From Bacilli bacterium (GTDB lineage: Bacteria > Bacillota_I > Bacilli_A > RF39 > UBA660), in contig JAFWMN010000011.1 of the NCBI GenBank assembly GCA_017513865.1, positions 62,001 through 126,000 on the forward strand: a stretch of 64,000 bases of DNA, read 5' to 3'. The notes under the pieces were generated by a model. It was given only the letters and a program-made list of their open reading frames with translations, did no database searches and was not told the origin of the DNA. Position numbers and translations under genes: made by a program. Positions 16,695 to 25,692 of this stretch are shown in pieces. The stretch's first letter is position 1, and each line of letters begins with the position of its first letter.

Positions 16695-17036
16695 CTATTT
16701 AACAAAATTAAATATAATAAATGAAATAATATCAATTACTAATAGTATAATAAATAATAACCCTAAAATTTTTATAGCTTTTATTATCAACCCAGCAAGT
16801 CTCTCTGTATTTGATACTTTTTCTAAAGTAATATTCTTAATATCGTTATCTAAAAGATCATCAATACTAACATTTAATGTCTTAGATAAAAGTTTCAATT
16901 GTTCAGGATTTGGTAATGTCTCTCCTAATTCCCAATTTGAAATCGTTTGTCTAGTAACATCAACCTTTTCTCCTAGTTGTTCTTGAGAAAACCCACTTTT
17001 CTTTCGTAAATCAAAAATTTTATCTCCTAGTGACAT
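16695..17036 (-). CDS. XRE-family regulator with C-terminal membrane segment
   Basis: 113 residues. An N-terminal helix-turn-helix (MSLGDKIFDLRKKSGFSQEQ, then VTRQTISNWELGE) is followed by a linker and one hydrophobic C-terminal segment (IKILGLLFIILLVIDIISFI). This architecture is common in small Firmicutes regulators placed beside ABC exporters. Start at 17036 by the AAAGGAG site. It may control the ABC pair downstream, but a terminator separates them. Confidence 0.85.
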   Translation of the reverse strand: MSLGDKIFDLRKKSGFSQEQLGEKVDVTRQTISNWELGETLPNPEQLKLLSKTLNVSIDDLLDNDIKNITLEKVSNTERLAGLIIKAIKILGLLFIILLVIDIISFIIFNFVK

Positions 17037-17177
17037 AATATCACTCCTTTCACTAACATTATAAATAAATAATATTAGCTTTTCTACCAAAAAATTTTAT
17101 AAATTTGTCAAAGATTTTTAACATTTTTCATTTACAACAATATTATATCATACATTCTTAAAAGTAATTTTATTTAT

Positions 17178-17200
17178 AAAAAGACTAGATTTTTCTAGCC
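17178..17200 (-). terminator. Terminator after serpin gene
   Basis: GCTAGA AAAA TCTAGT-type stem with one wobble pair, T-run on minus strand. Confidence 0.7.
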
Positions 17201-17210
17201 TGTTTTTATA

Positions 17211-18488
17211 TTATTGCTTACTACAAGTACTACCATTCCATGTATTAGGTGTTTCAACAACTCCAAAGAATAACATTTCTTTAGTTTTAGTATCTCTAAT
17301 CATGTACATAAATGGTTTATTAAACTCAATGGTAATATATTCTACTTTTTTCTCAATACTTTCAGCCGCATCCATACCAAAAAATGTAACAGCTGCTGCT
17401 TTAGTACCCTTTTCATTTAAAGAAATATGTGTTTTATGAATAGCTGTTCCAACATAAAATTTTTCACTACTTGTCGGATCTTTCATTTTACTAAAATCTG
17501 CCAACTCAGAAACAAATGCATCTTTAATACCTAAATCATTTAAATCTGCTTTAAAATGACTGTCCTCATAATCATATTCAAATCTAGGCAATTTTAAATT
17601 TAATTTTTGATTATCTTTTATTTGTTTGGAACTGTTTAAAATACTATTTAATTTATCATTTGTTAAAGTATTAATATAATCTTTTATATCTGTTTTCATT
17701 GGCATAATAGCGATAAATTCGAGTGCTGTCGAATCTTCTTTATTATCATAATCTATTTCCCCAAAGTTAGTATAACTATTATAAGGAAGAAAAATTCCTT
17801 GTTCCTCTTCATTTAAAATGTAAGTTCCTTTGCGATAATTATTACTCATCATCTCTACTTTTTCTATGCCTGCATCAGTGGTAAAATCATCACCATAAGT
17901 ATACACACATTCAAATTGATTAGCCCATTCTACATCTATAGCAATAGCATTTGCTAAGCCTAAAACAAAATTACTATCCATACTATTTAAAATTTTAGGA
18001 ATCATCCCGTAAGTTTTTTCATTAACCCAATTATTAATCTTATCTGGCTTTACAAAATCATCAAAAACTAAATCTGCTTTATAAAATGTTTGTAATTTAT
18101 TTATATATTTTTTATTTATATCATTTTTTTTACTATTTTTAACAAAAACAGCATTTGCAACAGATATCCTATCTTTTACATCAAAAGTCGTAATATTTCT
18201 TTTTGAAACCACTTTATTTATCTGATTATAAGTTTCAGCTGATGCTCCTTCTTTTAACATATTAAGAGCTAACTCTATAGAATATGGACTTATCAAATAA
18301 TTACCACTTTCTTTACTATTAACTATTTTAATAATATCCATATTAAATTCACTATTTAAAGTGACTGCCGGATTATTTTTTTGAGGTTTAATATCTTCCT
18401 GTTTTTTCAAAAAACATATACCAACACCTAATATAATCATAATAAATAAAGCTAAAATAATAAATACTGTATTTTTCTTTTTTGTCAT
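17211..18488 (-). CDS. Secreted/membrane-anchored serpin
   Basis: Serine protease inhibitor of the suicide type. 425 residues: N-terminal signal anchor (VFIILALFIMIILGVGICF), then the serpin fold. Family marks are ISPYSIELALNMLKEGASAE, VANAVFVK, FKADLNDLGIKDAF, the hinge NEKGTKAAAVTFF before the reactive loop, and the end FNKPFMYMIRD...FFGVVETP. The hinge alanines indicate an inhibitory serpin. By counting from the hinge, the scissile bond lies near DAAES. Host or competing proteases are the likely targets. It follows the SpeD-like gene by 23 bases. Confidence 0.93.
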   Translation of the reverse strand: MTKKKNTVFIILALFIMIILGVGICFLKKQEDIKPQKNNPAVTLNSEFNMDIIKIVNSKESGNYLISPYSIELALNMLKEGASAETYNQINKVVSKRNITTFDVKDRISVANAVFVKNSKKNDINKKYINKLQTFYKADLVFDDFVKPDKINNWVNEKTYGMIPKILNSMDSNFVLGLANAIAIDVEWANQFECVYTYGDDFTTDAGIEKVEMMSNNYRKGTYILNEEEQGIFLPYNSYTNFGEIDYDNKEDSTALEFIAIMPMKTDIKDYINTLTNDKLNSILNSSKQIKDNQKLNLKLPRFEYDYEDSHFKADLNDLGIKDAFVSELADFSKMKDPTSSEKFYVGTAIHKTHISLNEKGTKAAAVTFFGMDAAESIEKKVEYITIEFNKPFMYMIRDTKTKEMLFFGVVETPNTWNGSTCSKQ

Positions 18489-18511
18489 AAAAATACTCCT
18501 TTTTCTATATG

Positions 18512-19183
18512 TTAGATAACGTATTTAATTCCTCTATTAACTTCAATATAATCATCTAATAAATCAAATAATTCTAGCACCTTGTTTATATCAAAATATT
18601 TACATGAAAAAACATCTACCGTAACATCATCATCTGACCTATGAATTGAAATGTGTGATTCAGCAATTAACTGTACAACATCAAAATTATTATTATCTTT
18701 TTCATTTACAAGTAATTCTGATATTGGTGTCATATTAATTTTTTCTAGTAATAATTTCACAATCATTATTGCATCAGTTAATGATAAAGGTTTTGTTTTA
18801 AAAATAATATGTTTGCCAAAATTACCATGAACATCTTTACTGCCCATATCATAATTTTTAGTATTAAAAGTAGTTAATATTATATTTTCTAAATTAGCCT
18901 TCCTACTTTCATCACCAAAATAATCTACAAATACTGTATTTTTAAAGCTGAATGTATGACATGTGAAATGAAAATTATCCCCTAAAATAATTCCACTAAC
19001 GCCTCCATCGTTTCTAATTTTTCCTTCAAAATATGGTATCAATGTAATCATGCCTTTATTATCAAAAATTTTTGCATTAACTGTTTCTAATAATTCTCTT
19101 ACAAAACTAGAATTACTTAATAATTCATTATCTAAATCATAACCATCATAAAATAAATGATTTATAACATTATATCTTTCCAT
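18512..19183 (-). CDS. Tandem S-adenosylmethionine-decarboxylase-like protein
   Basis: 223 residues. The second half has the SpeD pyruvoyl motif, VVQLIAESHISIHRSDDD followed by VTVDVFSC, where the Ser after Glu is the self-cleavage residue. The first half contains a diverged copy, GGVSGIILGDNFHFTCHTFS followed by VFVDYFG, in which ESH has become DNFH. So this looks like two SpeD folds in one chain, one with the serine kept and one degenerate. A decarboxylase for polyamine synthesis is possible but no spermidine synthase lies nearby. Probably cotranscribed with the serpin. Confidence 0.65.
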   Translation of the reverse strand: MERYNVINHLFYDGYDLDNELLSNSSFVRELLETVNAKIFDNKGMITLIPYFEGKIRNDGGVSGIILGDNFHFTCHTFSFKNTVFVDYFGDESRKANLENIILTTFNTKNYDMGSKDVHGNFGKHIIFKTKPLSLTDAIMIVKLLLEKINMTPISELLVNEKDNNNFDVVQLIAESHISIHRSDDDVTVDVFSCKYFDINKVLELFDLLDDYIEVNRGIKYVI

Positions 19184-19212
19184 ACTATCACCATTATGAT
19201 TATATCAAAAAA

Positions 19213-19230
19213 GACTAGATGTTTCTAGTC
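19213..19230 (-). terminator. Terminator (GACTAGA/TCTAGTC stem)
   Basis: Same stem as at 12940-12957, followed on the minus strand by TTTTTT. It lies downstream of the 37-codon frame at 19308-19421. Confidence 0.7.
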
Positions 19231-19307
19231 AAATTTTCAATTTGATTGCAGCTTGTACCGTATTTTCACTAGGAATAATCAAGATTAAGATGATAATTAT
19301 TATGGTA

Positions 19308-19421
19308 TTAAAAAGGTTTTCGACTATTTTTAAATGATTTTCTTAATATCTCTATATAATTTTCAATTACATCATCATTATTTGGTTGCTTTTTTAATTT
19401 TAAAAAATCAAGTATTCCCAT
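19308..19421 (-). CDS. Possible small protein, 37 residues
   Basis: ATG at 19421 preceded by TTGGTGATAAAAA; reads MGILDFLKLKKQPNNDDVIE and ends KNSRKPF. It may be a real small amphipathic protein or a remnant. The rest of 19184-19542 shows only a terminator and an AT-rich spacer. Confidence 0.35.
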   Translation of the reverse strand: MGILDFLKLKKQPNNDDVIENYIEILRKSFKNSRKPF

Positions 19422-19542
19422 TTTTTATCACCAATATTAATTTTATCAAAAAAGAATAATTCTTCCTAAAACTTATTAAATATTTTTTGCTCTTTATTTG
19501 TGCATATTTTAAAAAAAGTGTTATAATGAAATTGGTGATTTT

Positions 19543-20184
19543 ATGAATAGTTTTGAAAAATGGTTTACTACCAAAGAAACATGGGTACATATCTTACTTT
19601 CCTTTCTTACTAGTGGTATTTGGCTAGTTATATGGCTCATAGTCAAACTTAGAGTAGCTTATTATAATCGTTATATTGCGCCTGCAAATGTTTTATATGA
19701 ATTTGAATTCATAGTTGAAGGATCTAACAAATATCAAAAGAACATTGATGAAATTTATGAAATTCAAAAAGAAAAATTTCAATTATATAATGGAATGTCT
19801 ACAGATGATATTAAAAAATCTAAAAAGAAAGTATATGAATCAGAAGGTGTTAAATTAGATTTTGCTTATATAAAAACTAATAGTGAAAGTAAAAATGGAG
19901 AAACTATTTATCATAGTATTATGATAGGTGGATATAAAAATAAAAAAGAACGTGTAGAATTTGAAATTGGTAAAGTACCAAAATCAGCAAGTGATGAGAT
20001 AAACAGATATAAAAATGAAACTAAAGCCAGAACGTTTGATGCAGAATTTATTGAAGGAAATTATAAAATGGTTGATAGTAATAATAAAGTTAAATTATAC
20101 AAACAACCTTTAAAAGTTAAAGTTAAAGTTAAACTATATGATAAAGAGCTAAATCCTAATATTTTCTTAGATTTCTTTGATTAA
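19543..20184 (+). CDS. Membrane-anchored protein of unknown function
   Basis: 213 residues. An N-terminal segment (TTKETWVHILLSFLTSGIWL...) forms one or two membrane helices. The remaining 150 residues are charged and soluble, and include a Lys-Val repeat (LKVKVKVKLYDKEL) near the end. I recognise no family. Divergent from the small frame at 19421, with GGTGAT site; followed by a strong terminator. Confidence 0.7.
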   Translation: MNSFEKWFTTKETWVHILLSFLTSGIWLVIWLIVKLRVAYYNRYIAPANVLYEFEFIVEGSNKYQKNIDEIYEIQKEKFQLYNGMSTDDIKKSKKKVYESEGVKLDFAYIKTNSESKNGETIYHSIMIGGYKNKKERVEFEIGKVPKSASDEINRYKNETKARTFDAEFIEGNYKMVDSNNKVKLYKQPLKVKVKVKLYDKELNPNIFLDFFD

Positions 20185-20196
20185 TACTTTATAACT

Positions 20197-20224
20197 AAAA
20201 AAGAGTCAAATTGACTCTTTTTTT
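20197..20224 (+). terminator. Terminator
   Basis: AAAAGAGTCAA ATTGACTCTTTT palindrome with T-run, 13 bases after the 20184 stop codon. Confidence 0.8.
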
Positions 20225-20233
20225 ATCGAAAAA

Positions 20234-20294
20234 ATAAAAAGAGCTTTTTAGTGTCTACTTTTCCTTGACAAGTTCACTTTTTAGCTCTTTATTC
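20234..20294 (-). terminator. Probable terminator downstream of the recombinase
   Basis: AAAGAGCT/AGCTCTTT outer stem with AGTG/CACT inner pairing and a large loop, T-rich on the minus strand. It lies about 100 bases after the recombinase stop. Confidence 0.45.
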
Positions 20295-20399
20295 TATTAA
20301 TTCTTCTTTGCTTTAATAGCAGCTTGTCAAACCAGATAATTAACTTATCCAATATGGACGCTTAAATGTATGATTTTTAAGACTAAAATGACTTTTTAT

Positions 20400-22013
20400 C
20401 TATTTTTCGTGTTCTACGATAAAATAATCTTGTTTTTTTCCTTTAACTTTTAAATTAATTGGTTCATTTAAAAATACTAATTTCCATTCGAACCAATCTT
20501 TATGTACTGTTATTTTTTCTACTACCTCCTCTATTAATAAATCATTAATTCCATTATAATTAAAATCTAATAATCTTCTAACACTTTGTTTAGCTTTTTC
20601 GATTTTAACTTCAGGTGGATCTAATCTTTTTAATTCTTTTTCTAAATCTTCTATTTCTAATTTATATAATTCTATTTTATCAGATAATTTCTTTTGAAAT
20701 GATTCATAATCATTTGGATTAACTTTCTTATCTAAATATAAATTCAATAATCTATCTAATTTAGTAGATTCTTCTTTTATTAGTTTATTATATCTTTTTA
20801 TTTCACTATTTAATTCATCAGCTTCATGTGTATCTATTTTTATTCCATTAAGTAATATTAACTCTAATTCTATTCTATTGTGATCATCTTCAACTAGATT
20901 TCTAAATATAAACTCAGCCATTTTTTCAAGTTTCCATTCTTGTACTTCTTTTACTTCACAATATTTATATCCATATTCATATTTTCCACCTTTAGGATGA
21001 GTTTTTCTGTTATAGCATGCATAAGCATATGTCTTACCTTTGTTAGTTGTATGATCTTTTCTTCTATTAAAATTTGAACCACATTCACAAATCATTTTCT
21101 TACTCCATACATATTTAGGTACTCCAATTGCTGTCCTATCACCTGATGTTGATGGTTTAGAGTGTCTATCTAATATAGCTTGTACTTTATCGAAATCCTC
21201 TTTTGAAATAATAGGTTCATGTGTACCTTCAACAACTATCTGTTCTATCTCTCCTCTATTCTTTCTTGCTTTTTGTTCAAGATAATCTGGAATATATTGC
21301 TTATTATAAACTATCGTTCCAGCATAGAATTGATTTCTTAATACACGAGTTATATAAGCAGCATTCCATCTATTTAGCCCAGTTGATGTCTTATACCCTT
21401 TCCTTTCTAGGTCTTTGGCTATAGTAGTAGTTCCTACACCATTTAGATATTCTTTAAATATATATCTAACTATTTCTGCTTGATCTTGATTAACTACCAT
21501 AGTATTCTTATTAATCTTATCATATCCTAAAATATTACCCGATCCCATGAATATACCATTTTGAAAAGCAATTCTTAAACCAGCTTTTACTCTTTGAGAA
21601 GTTTTCTTACTTTCATTTTGAGCAAGAGTTGCCATAATAGTTAATTTTAATTCTCCATCATCATCTTTGAATGTCCAAATATTATCTTCAGTAAAATATA
21701 CTTCAACACCTATCTTTTTTAGTTTTCTTGTTTCTTGTAATGTATCAACTGTATTTCTAGCAAATCTAGATACTTCACGAGTAATTATTAAATCAAATTT
21801 ACCTTCATGAGCATCCTTCATCATTCTTATAAAATTCTTTCTTTTCTTAATAGAAGTTCCTGTTATACCTTCATCTATATATCTATCATATAAAATCCAA
21901 TTAGGATGCTTTTCTAATATATCATCATAGTACTGCACTTGATTATCTAATGCTGATAATTGAGCTTCGTGTTCGGTAGATACTCTAGCATATATAGCAA
22001 CCTTCCTATTCAT
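20400..22013 (-). CDS. Large serine recombinase (site-specific integrase)
   Basis: 537 residues. Resolvase domain first (KVAIYARVSTEHEAQLSALD, nucleophile Ser12; then DRYIDEGITGTSIKKR and ITREVSRFARN). The recombinase domain follows, then a zinc ribbon with paired cysteines (MICECGSN...AYACYN) and a coiled-coil region before the C-terminus. Such enzymes integrate and excise phages, transposons and islands. The start at 22013 is placed by AGAGG spacing; GTG 22022 and ATG 22019 are alternatives. Full length with all catalytic motifs, so probably active. Confidence 0.95.
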   Translation of the reverse strand: MNRKVAIYARVSTEHEAQLSALDNQVQYYDDILEKHPNWILYDRYIDEGITGTSIKKRKNFIRMMKDAHEGKFDLIITREVSRFARNTVDTLQETRKLKKIGVEVYFTEDNIWTFKDDDGELKLTIMATLAQNESKKTSQRVKAGLRIAFQNGIFMGSGNILGYDKINKNTMVVNQDQAEIVRYIFKEYLNGVGTTTIAKDLERKGYKTSTGLNRWNAAYITRVLRNQFYAGTIVYNKQYIPDYLEQKARKNRGEIEQIVVEGTHEPIISKEDFDKVQAILDRHSKPSTSGDRTAIGVPKYVWSKKMICECGSNFNRRKDHTTNKGKTYAYACYNRKTHPKGGKYEYGYKYCEVKEVQEWKLEKMAEFIFRNLVEDDHNRIELELILLNGIKIDTHEADELNSEIKRYNKLIKEESTKLDRLLNLYLDKKVNPNDYESFQKKLSDKIELYKLEIEDLEKELKRLDPPEVKIEKAKQSVRRLLDFNYNGINDLLIEEVVEKITVHKDWFEWKLVFLNEPINLKVKGKKQDYFIVEHEK

Positions 22014-22127
22014 TTTCATCACCTCTACTAAAACTTATCATTTTTATAAGAATTTGTTTACTGTGCGATTTTAAGTATAAGAAAAAGAAGTATTTCTACT
22101 TCTTTCATCGCACATTTGACTTTTTTA

Positions 22128-23147
22128 TTAAAAGAAATTTCTAAATAATTTTCTTAAAGATTCAGCATTAAAGTTTTTAGATGAAATTACTCTCTTATTA
22201 TTTTTAAAATAATCATGATTATCATATACTTCTTGTGCAACAACAACATAATAACCATGTCTTTGCATTATATTATTCAATTTTTCTTGATTTAAATCTG
22301 TTCCTAATGTAACTAAGAACATAGCATCAACTGATAATTGATTTACATCTTCAAAGTTTTGTTTATATCTTTCTCTTAATGTTCTTTTGGCATTAACTCC
22401 GTAAAGTTTTCCATCTAATTCAAATATATAATCATATTCAACGGAATTAATAAATTTATCATGAGCATGTGGAATAACTCTATCTGATATTTCTTTTAAT
22501 ACTGATGCAACTCTATCCTCGTATGAACCTCCTGCGGTTGAAATAATACTTTGATTAACTGATTCATCAATTACTATCATTAAAATATTATTAACATTTA
22601 CAAGATACTTTTTTTCATTATAATCTATTAATTCACTTATATTTTTTACGGTGTTCTTGCTGGCATCTAATACTATTTCTTTATCTCTTGAAGAATCCGT
22701 AAAAATACTTACTAATAAAGCGCTTACAACTCTCTGACCATAAGGTTTCTCTAAATTTATATAATCGTATCCAAGACTAAGTTTATCTTCAATATCAGCA
22801 ATGCTTCTATCATACTGAGAATTTGAATACTCTTTAACTTCGTCAAGTAATGATCTTTTTGACAATAATAATTCTATCGATAAAATCGTTAAATCGCACC
22901 ACATATCAAAATTATCATCATCGCACAGATTAATTAATGTTAAATAATCTTCGTATGTTTTAACACTTTCTTTTACTACATGTTCTTTTAAAACTTCTAT
23001 TAATCCGTTAGCGCCTAGTTGTCTATGATTTGTTATTATTCCTTCCAATTCAATAAACTTGTTATCACTAAGCTTACATTTTATTAAATTTTTTAAGATA
23101 GTATACAATAATAAGTTATTAACATATTCTTTTACTTCAATATTCAC
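22128..23147 (-). CDS. Type II restriction endonuclease
   Basis: 339 residues, starting with a GTG that overlaps the methyltransferase stop codon, so the two are coupled. The C-terminal half has a PD-(D/E)XK-like arrangement: GGSYEDRV, then VEYDYIFELDGKLYGVNAKR and TLRERYKQ. The AKRTLRERY element recalls the K-T-x-x-R-E-R-W motif of EcoRII/SsoII-type enzymes. The recognition sequence is unknown. Position directly after a C5 methyltransferase makes the assignment safer than the sequence alone. Confidence 0.8.
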   Translation of the reverse strand: MNIEVKEYVNNLLLYTILKNLIKCKLSDNKFIELEGIITNHRQLGANGLIEVLKEHVVKESVKTYEDYLTLINLCDDDNFDMWCDLTILSIELLLSKRSLLDEVKEYSNSQYDRSIADIEDKLSLGYDYINLEKPYGQRVVSALLVSIFTDSSRDKEIVLDASKNTVKNISELIDYNEKKYLVNVNNILMIVIDESVNQSIISTAGGSYEDRVASVLKEISDRVIPHAHDKFINSVEYDYIFELDGKLYGVNAKRTLRERYKQNFEDVNQLSVDAMFLVTLGTDLNQEKLNNIMQRHGYYVVVAQEVYDNHDYFKNNKRVISSKNFNAESLRKLFRNFF

Positions 23148-24082
23148 TAAATTTCACCACTTTCAATTAACGCTTTATATATTTCATTTGCTACTGCTTC
23201 AATCATTTTTGTAGGAACAGAATTTCCAAATTGTTTATATAATTGCATATCGCTTACTACCAATTTAAAGTCATCTGGAAAACCTTGAAGTCTAGCAGCC
23301 TCTCTTGGTGTTAGTTTTCTTGGATTTTTACCCTTTTGCTCAATAAGTATTTCTGAGCCATCTTTATAATATCTTGCAGATATAGTACTTGTATATGGAG
23401 ATTTTTCATTAAATAATGAATATCCAAATCCATTTCCTTTCGCTTTATGCTGCTCTTTTCTTCTTTGGTGACTTGCCCAAATCTTATCTGAAATTGTATA
23501 TTTATCATCTACATTTTTTTCTAAAATATCTCCAACTTTTACTTTCTTATTGTTTGGTTCAGGGAATTCAAATTTAACATCTGGATTTTTAAATCCAACA
23601 ATTATTATTCTTTCTCTATTTTGAGGAACACCAAAATCTTTTGCATTTAAGACTTTATAGTAAACCTTATATTCAAGTTTCTTTTCTAATATATCAAGCA
23701 TTACTTTAAAAGTTTTACCTTTATCATGATTTGTCAAACCTTTAACATTCTCCAACATAAAACACTTTGGCTTATGATATTCTAAAATTCTTTCAACTTC
23801 AAAGAACATAGTTCCTCTTGTGTCTGCAAATCCTTTTCGTTTTCCAGCGATAGAAAAAGCCTGACATGGAAAACCAGCAAGTAGAATATCAAATGATGGT
23901 ATATCTTTTGCTGCTATTTTTGTTATATCTCCGCTAGGAGTTTCTCCCCAGTTAGCTTCATAAGTCTTTATAGCAAATTTATCTATCTCTGAAGAAAATA
24001 CGCATTTACCACCAAGTTTTTGATAAGGTCTTCTAATTCCACCAATTCCAGCGAACAAATCTATAAATGTAAAATCGTGCAT
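23147..24082 (-). CDS. DNA (cytosine-5-)-methyltransferase
   Basis: 311 residues with all C5 MTase motifs in order: I FIDLFAGIGGIRRPYQ, IV AGFPCQAFSIAGKRKG (catalytic Cys73), VI MLENVKGL, VIII PQNRERII, X FGNSVPTKMIEAVANEI. Overall arrangement is close to M.HhaI. The target recognition region between VIII and IX is short. It protects the host from the neighbouring endonuclease. Strong AAAGGAGG site. Confidence 0.95.
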   Translation of the reverse strand: MHDFTFIDLFAGIGGIRRPYQKLGGKCVFSSEIDKFAIKTYEANWGETPSGDITKIAAKDIPSFDILLAGFPCQAFSIAGKRKGFADTRGTMFFEVERILEYHKPKCFMLENVKGLTNHDKGKTFKVMLDILEKKLEYKVYYKVLNAKDFGVPQNRERIIIVGFKNPDVKFEFPEPNNKKVKVGDILEKNVDDKYTISDKIWASHQRRKEQHKAKGNGFGYSLFNEKSPYTSTISARYYKDGSEILIEQKGKNPRKLTPREAARLQGFPDDFKLVVSDMQLYKQFGNSVPTKMIEAVANEIYKALIESGEI

Positions 24083-24207
24083 AAAAAAACCTCCTTTATC
24101 TACTCACATATCCATTATATCACAAAAAAAGAAGATTTTTTCATCTTCTTAACAATTCGTAATATCAAAAGTTTCCGACATTAATTAAAACATCAACTCA
24201 ACTTTAA

Positions 24208-24867
24208 CTATTCCCATTCAAAATTTTCTTTTCCAGCTCCCAATTCAAAATGATATTTTATTAATCCCACATTGCTTCCTGTAAATATACCATTATTACA
24301 CTCTATTTTAACTTTGTTGCCATTCCCTATTAACATGAAATCTTGTTTATTTAAAGCTGTTGGGGCGAGCAATGCACTTTCAGTTCCATTAACAAACCAT
24401 TCAGGAATTGTAGAACCATTATATTTAGAAACTTCTTCTACACTTTTTGACTTATGTGGAACTCCTTGCGTTTGACCAAATCCAATAGCAATTATTCCAG
24501 TCACATTTTTATTATCCACGTACTTTCTTACAGATCTATTAAAAGTTCCACCAACCCACCATGTATTTAATCCCAGCGTTTGTGCATATAACATTATATC
24601 AGCACCAGAATATCCTAATCTTTCATCTAAATTTTCACTTACATCTCCCGCAAGAATTATAAAGTTATTTACACCTTTAGCCATTATTAACTTCATAATA
24701 CTACTTACACCTTTGTTATTGTTAATCATAAGTTTCATATTAAGATTATATTTTTTATTATTTATTTCTATTCTTTCATTTATCTTCCTAATTAATTCGT
24801 CTGACAAAGGTTTATCTGTATATTTACGAACCATATGTCTCTTTTTCATTGCTTCTTTTAAATCCAT
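24208..24867 (-). CDS. Nitroreductase family protein
   Basis: 219 residues, FMN-dependent nitroreductase-like: N-terminal MKKRHMVRKYTDKPLSDELI, the central SGADIMLYAQTLGLNTWWVG helix region that contacts flavin, and IIAIGFGQTQGVPHKSK. The C-terminal part with GNGNKVKIECNN diverges. Probable cytosolic oxidoreductase, substrate unknown. Start at 24867 by GAGGAG spacing. Separate transcription from the R-M pair. Confidence 0.88.
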   Translation of the reverse strand: MDLKEAMKKRHMVRKYTDKPLSDELIRKINERIEINNKKYNLNMKLMINNNKGVSSIMKLIMAKGVNNFIILAGDVSENLDERLGYSGADIMLYAQTLGLNTWWVGGTFNRSVRKYVDNKNVTGIIAIGFGQTQGVPHKSKSVEEVSKYNGSTIPEWFVNGTESALLAPTALNKQDFMLIGNGNKVKIECNNGIFTGSNVGLIKYHFELGAGKENFEWE

Positions 24868-24965
24868 GGTTATCACTCCTCTTAACATTCTACATAAATT
24901 ATATCACATATTTCAAAAATTTTCACGTGAAAAGAGTTCGGAAAATTATTTATTTTGCGAACCCA

Positions 24966-25439
24966 TTAATCAATGTTTTTTAAATCAAAATGAAGTTTCC
25001 ATTCTAAATAATCACGATCTGATATTTCTCTGTTCTCTCTTTTTTTTCTCATTTTTTCCCATGCTTCAAATCCTCTTATAATATCTTCAGTATAGAATGT
25101 CTTTTTCATTGCATCGATATCAAAAATAAATTCACTATAAGGACACAACTCTTCTTCCCACATATGTTGATGTATAACTTCATTAGGATCTGCAAAATTA
25201 TATCTTTTTATAGCATATACACTTACATCAAATAATTCTGCTAGATATTCTACTCTATCTAGTTCTGGTTCTCTAGAATTGCACTCATACTTACGGATAG
25301 TATCTGCAGGATCCTTTCCACCTAGATTTAAATACTCTGCTACATCAGTCAATTTCATATATCTTAGTTCTCTCAAAAATTTTAGTTTTGCCCCTTGACT
25401 AAGACTCTCCAATTCAGGTTTAAAAAAATAATTACTCAT
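24966..25439 (-). CDS. XRE-like DNA-binding protein
   Basis: 157 residues. Helix-turn-helix region KLKFLRELRYMKLTDVAEYL followed by DTIRKYECNSREPEL, then a C-terminal domain of about 90 residues with no recognised match. Start at 25439 by the TTGGAGG site. Could regulate the neighbouring nitroreductase or act in the putative island. An ACTAGT terminator hairpin lies directly upstream. Confidence 0.75.
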   Translation of the reverse strand: MSNYFFKPELESLSQGAKLKFLRELRYMKLTDVAEYLNLGGKDPADTIRKYECNSREPELDRVEYLAELFDVSVYAIKRYNFADPNEVIHQHMWEEELCPYSEFIFDIDAMKKTFYTEDIIRGFEAWEKMRKKRENREISDRDYLEWKLHFDLKNID

Positions 25440-25480
25440 AATATTTACCTCCAATCTTATTTTTTTATCCCATTAAAAAA

Positions 25481-25500
25481 ACTAGTACTTAAACTAGTCA
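25481..25500 (-). terminator. Terminator (ACTAGT stem)
   Basis: GACTAGTTTAAGTACTAGT followed by TTTTTTT on the minus strand, between a 33-codon frame and the XRE gene. Confidence 0.65.
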
Positions 25501-25517
25501 ACTCCTTTTTATTCTTT

Positions 25518-25619
25518 TTAATTTTGTTCACCATATTTGGACTCCAAGAAATGCCACCCGAGTTTTATTGTCACTATACTACGCCATTTAGAAGAACCTC
25601 CAATCTTATATTTTTCCAT
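25518..25619 (-). other. 33-codon open frame, doubtful
   Basis: ATG at 25619 with a TATAAT box just upstream; reads MEKYKIGGSSKWRSIVTIKL and ends HFLESKYGEQN. It contains AAGATTGGAGGT, the same sequence as the ribosome binding site of the XRE gene downstream. Probably a remnant or leader. Nothing else coding is seen in 25440-25710. Confidence 0.25.
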
Positions 25620-25666
25620 TTTTATTATAATTTTTAAAATATTAGCAAAACCTTTTAATTGCAACA

Positions 25667-25692
25667 AAAAAAGAGTATTTCTACTCTTTTGG
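25667..25692 (-). terminator. Terminator of ppdK
   Basis: AGAGTA GAAA TACTCT stem with seven T on the minus strand. Confidence 0.8.

Noticed and set aside
20234-20400. tRNA or attachment-site tRNA fragment near the recombinase
   Set aside because: No cloverleaf or T-arm sequence could be found there.
23311-23508. Minus-strand frame inside the methyltransferase
   Set aside because: Shadow frame of a gene with complete C5 MTase motifs.
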